The position numbers and the translations under genes are program-made. A DNA stretch of 64,000 nt, taken from contig CP112999.1 in assembly GCA_026625165.1 (NCBI GenBank), positions 186,001 through 250,000 of the forward strand. Reading direction: 5' to 3'. Below, piece by piece: positions 62,355 through 64,000 of the stretch. How positions within the stretch are numbered: the first letter of the stretch is position 1; each line of letters begins with the position of its first letter. Under the pieces are notes generated by a model. That model saw nothing but the letters and a program-made list of their open reading frames with translations, searched no databases and was not told the origin of the DNA. The DNA comes from Methanoregula sp. Its GTDB lineage: Archaea; Halobacteriota; Methanomicrobia; Methanomicrobiales; Methanospirillaceae.

Positions 62355-63476
62355 TTACGGGATAATCTCGCAGCCATTGTATTTCTCGTGGGAAAAATCA
62401 GCCGGTGACAGAACGCCGCCTGCGACCATCGCCCGCACCTCCGGGAGCGCTCCTGTAAGCGCGTCATGCAGGTTCTCCACGGTGCCGCAGACAAGCTTCT
62501 TTCCCTCGCCGGTCCACGGGTGCATGATATGTGCGTACAGGCACCTGCCGCCGCAGAAGTCCCGGATCCGGCACCCCGCGCAGTCCCCCCCGACGTCAAT
62601 TTTGCGCAGGCCGGCGGGACTGGTTGTGCTGATATGCCCGAGGTAGTACTGCCGCATGCCGACCATGATGGGGCACGGTGCGATGTGCCCGTCGGTCATG
62701 ATGCTGTAATTCGCATGGCCGGACCCGCAGCGCAGGGGGCTTGCCCGCCCGTTCAGGAGGTCGTCTATCGGGTCGACAAACGGGTACCAGCGCGGCACAC
62801 GGTGGTGTTCGGCCATCAGGTCCACCCAGCGCCGTACGAGATCGCGGATGCCGGGGTTGTATCGCTCATTTACCCATGATGCAAACTTCCGGCTGGAGAA
62901 ATCGTCTGCAAAGCCTGCGTCCAGCTGCCAGTGGATGGAAGAAAAGGAATGGTCGGGGTTGTCCCAGAGGCAGGTGACAGCATCGGCAATATCGGTGTCT
63001 TGTGTCACCGTCATCCTTGCGATCAGTTCTCCGGAGAACCCTGCTGCACGGATCCGGCGCACGTTTCCCATCACCTTCCGGTACGTCCCGGCCCCGCGGT
63101 GTGCATCGGTGAGCTCCTCCCTCCCGTCAAGGGAGACAAGGATGGTTGAGAAACGGTTCACGTACTCCGGTGAAAGCCGGTCGAGCAGGGTCCCGTTGGT
63201 CTGGATCATAAACCGCCGGACGGGGGCATTGTCCATGATCGTTTCTACAAGCTCCCGTTTCAGCAGGGGTTCGCCGCCGTAGAATGTGACCGTTGGCGAG
63301 GGGTCGTTTTCAAGGAACCGGTACAAGGTGTCGAGGTCATAGTCAAGGTCGGCCGGCAGCCCTTCATCGATGTCAACTGCGTTGCCAGCTCCCGCGATAC
63401 TCTCGTCAAACGCCCTCGCCCGGCAGTAGGAGCAGCAGAGGTTGCAGTCGTCGGTGAGGATAAGGTGGTAATACAA
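62355..63476 (-). CDS. radical SAM/SPASM protein, putative peptide-modifying type
   Basis: A 373-residue enzyme. The radical SAM cluster motif CNLCCSYC gives Cys11, Cys15 and Cys18 (CxxxCxxC), near the N-terminus. VTFYGGEPLLKRELVE follows, as do VSLDGREELTDAHRG and the SPASM C-terminal cysteines (CGSGHANYSIM, CPIMVG, CAGCRIRDFCGGRC). The end YNGCEIIP is characteristic of the archaeal radical SAM proteins assigned as peptide-modifying. The target peptide is unknown. It has its own TATA box. The product is cytosolic. Confidence 0.85.
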   Translation of the reverse strand: MYYHLILTDDCNLCCSYCRARAFDESIAGAGNAVDIDEGLPADLDYDLDTLYRFLENDPSPTVTFYGGEPLLKRELVETIMDNAPVRRFMIQTNGTLLDRLSPEYVNRFSTILVSLDGREELTDAHRGAGTYRKVMGNVRRIRAAGFSGELIARMTVTQDTDIADAVTCLWDNPDHSFSSIHWQLDAGFADDFSSRKFASWVNERYNPGIRDLVRRWVDLMAEHHRVPRWYPFVDPIDDLLNGRASPLRCGSGHANYSIMTDGHIAPCPIMVGMRQYYLGHISTTSPAGLRKIDVGGDCAGCRIRDFCGGRCLYAHIMHPWTGEGKKLVCGTVENLHDALTGALPEVRAMVAGGVLSPADFSHEKYNGCEIIP

Positions 63477-63506
63477 AAAAACCTATCATTGTTTGTTGTG
63501 AAAACC

Positions 63507-63516
63507 GATAAATATT
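63507..63516 (-). promoter_or_regulatory. TATA box of the radical SAM gene
   Basis: AATATTTATC on the minus strand, 31-40 bases upstream of the ATG at 63476. Confidence 0.6.
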
Positions 63517-63658
63517 GCAGCCATAAAATACGGTTGCCCGGACGCGATGCATGTTCTGGCCATCCCAATCTTTTTTTCAATTTGAAGACAGGTGCATAAA
63601 AAAAATTCCCGGTTCACGGACAACCATTTATGGGATGGAATTATTATCCTAATGAGAG

Positions 63659-64000
63659 ATGGACCGGATATTATTGGCCATCGTGCTTGTATTTCTTTGT
63701 GTCCTGTCTGAATATCCTCTTTTGTTCCCGGTGCAGGAAATACCGATGCCTGCCATTTCCCACCTGGCCGCCCCGGCTCTCAATATGACCCCGTATCCCT
63801 CAAATCAGACCGCAGTCCAAACAGCAGTCATAAATCCCGTGCCTGTAACCCTCCCTGCTCCAGCTCCTGTCCCTGCGTGCAGCAAAACCCCTCCCTCAAA
63901 GATCCTTAAAGACAGCAGGTTATGGTTCACGGTTACAGTCCCTGAAGACTGGAATGCAACCTCAGCATGGGAAGCGGGGGGCGGCACTTGGCAGGGACTG
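63659..64000 (+). CDS. secreted protein, partial at window end
   Basis: An open frame of 114 codons from ATG at 63659 to the window edge without a stop. A GAGAG lies just before the ATG. The N-terminus is hydrophobic (residues 4-22, ILLAIVLVFLCVLSEYPLLF) and acts as a signal peptide or anchor. It is followed by a Pro/Ala/Thr-rich linker (PVTLPAPAPVPAC) and the beginning of a domain (WFTVTVPEDWNATSAWE). The family cannot be told from this part. Confidence 0.7.
   Translation, partial: MDRILLAIVLVFLCVLSEYPLLFPVQEIPMPAISHLAAPALNMTPYPSNQTAVQTAVINPVPVTLPAPAPVPACSKTPPSKILKDSRLWFTVTVPEDWNATSAWEAGGGTWQGL

Overview
The window looks like the chromosome of a hydrogenotrophic methanogenic archaeon of the order Methanomicrobiales, probably close to Methanoregula. 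The evidence is gene content and style. There is a group II chaperonin (thermosome), a four-subunit pyruvate:ferredoxin oxidoreductase, an archaeal FAD synthetase (RibL), a dihydropteroate-synthase-like archaeal protein, TATA-box promoters, PAS sensors without kinase domains, PKD-rich surface proteins, and many ATGA-overlapping operons. The assignment is inferred from gene families, not from a database search.

Layout. 1-1.7 kb: a decayed IS6/IS240-type transposase and two AT-rich membrane-protein genes. 1.8-13.7 kb: thermosome, porBAGD, a KhtTU-like cation/proton antiporter, a DUF2284 protein, a JAMM protease-RibL pair, a parvulin plus anchored acetolactate decarboxylase pair, and a DsbA-like protein. 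13.8-20.8 kb: an accessory stretch with a gene remnant, a frameshifted giant surface protein (predicted beta-propeller, Vps62/NPP1-like domain, PKD repeats), stem-loop repeats and a structured gene-free segment. 20.8-31 kb: DHPS-like protein, the PHP-TruA-ABC operon, an RNase II-type enzyme, a second ABC transporter, an ArcS-like protein and a membrane protein. 31-40.3 kb: a PH-like anchored protein, an AMP-forming acyl-CoA synthetase, a triple-PAS protein with a DUF835-like partner, two secreted proteins, malic enzyme and a DUF2115 protein. 40.3-48.8 kb: a metal/metalloid island read outward from one divergent ArsR-type promoter. 48.8-56.3 kb: a double-DUF333 lipoprotein, a 256-bp MITE and the complete trpEGDCFBA operon. 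56.6-64 kb: a CHASE4-HAMP-PAS sensor, a glycine-rich repeat protein, small membrane proteins, an orphan DNA methyltransferase, a tiny zinc protein, a peptide-modifying-type radical SAM/SPASM enzyme and a partial secreted protein.

How the genes fit together. Acyl-CoA synthetase, pyruvate:ferredoxin oxidoreductase and malic enzyme form a plausible route from acetate to pyruvate and C4 acids. The most striking locus is the ArsR-fronted operon running from 46611 down to 40302. It encodes a small unknown protein, a redox-active thioredoxin-like protein, two DGC zinc-binding proteins, an ArsP-like permease, the mercury-methylation pair HgcA and HgcB, a C_GCAxxG_C_C protein, ACR3 and ArsC. Mercury methylation genes therefore sit inside what appears to be an arsenic-response operon, and HgcB carries an in-frame insertion that looks like a dispersed repeat.

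The second highlight is a MITE with IS6-like ends inserted exactly at the trpA stop codon. The element has perfect 13-bp inverted ends and an 8-bp target duplication, and it contains tandem stem-loops related to repeats elsewhere in the window. I saw no rRNA, tRNA or CRISPR array.
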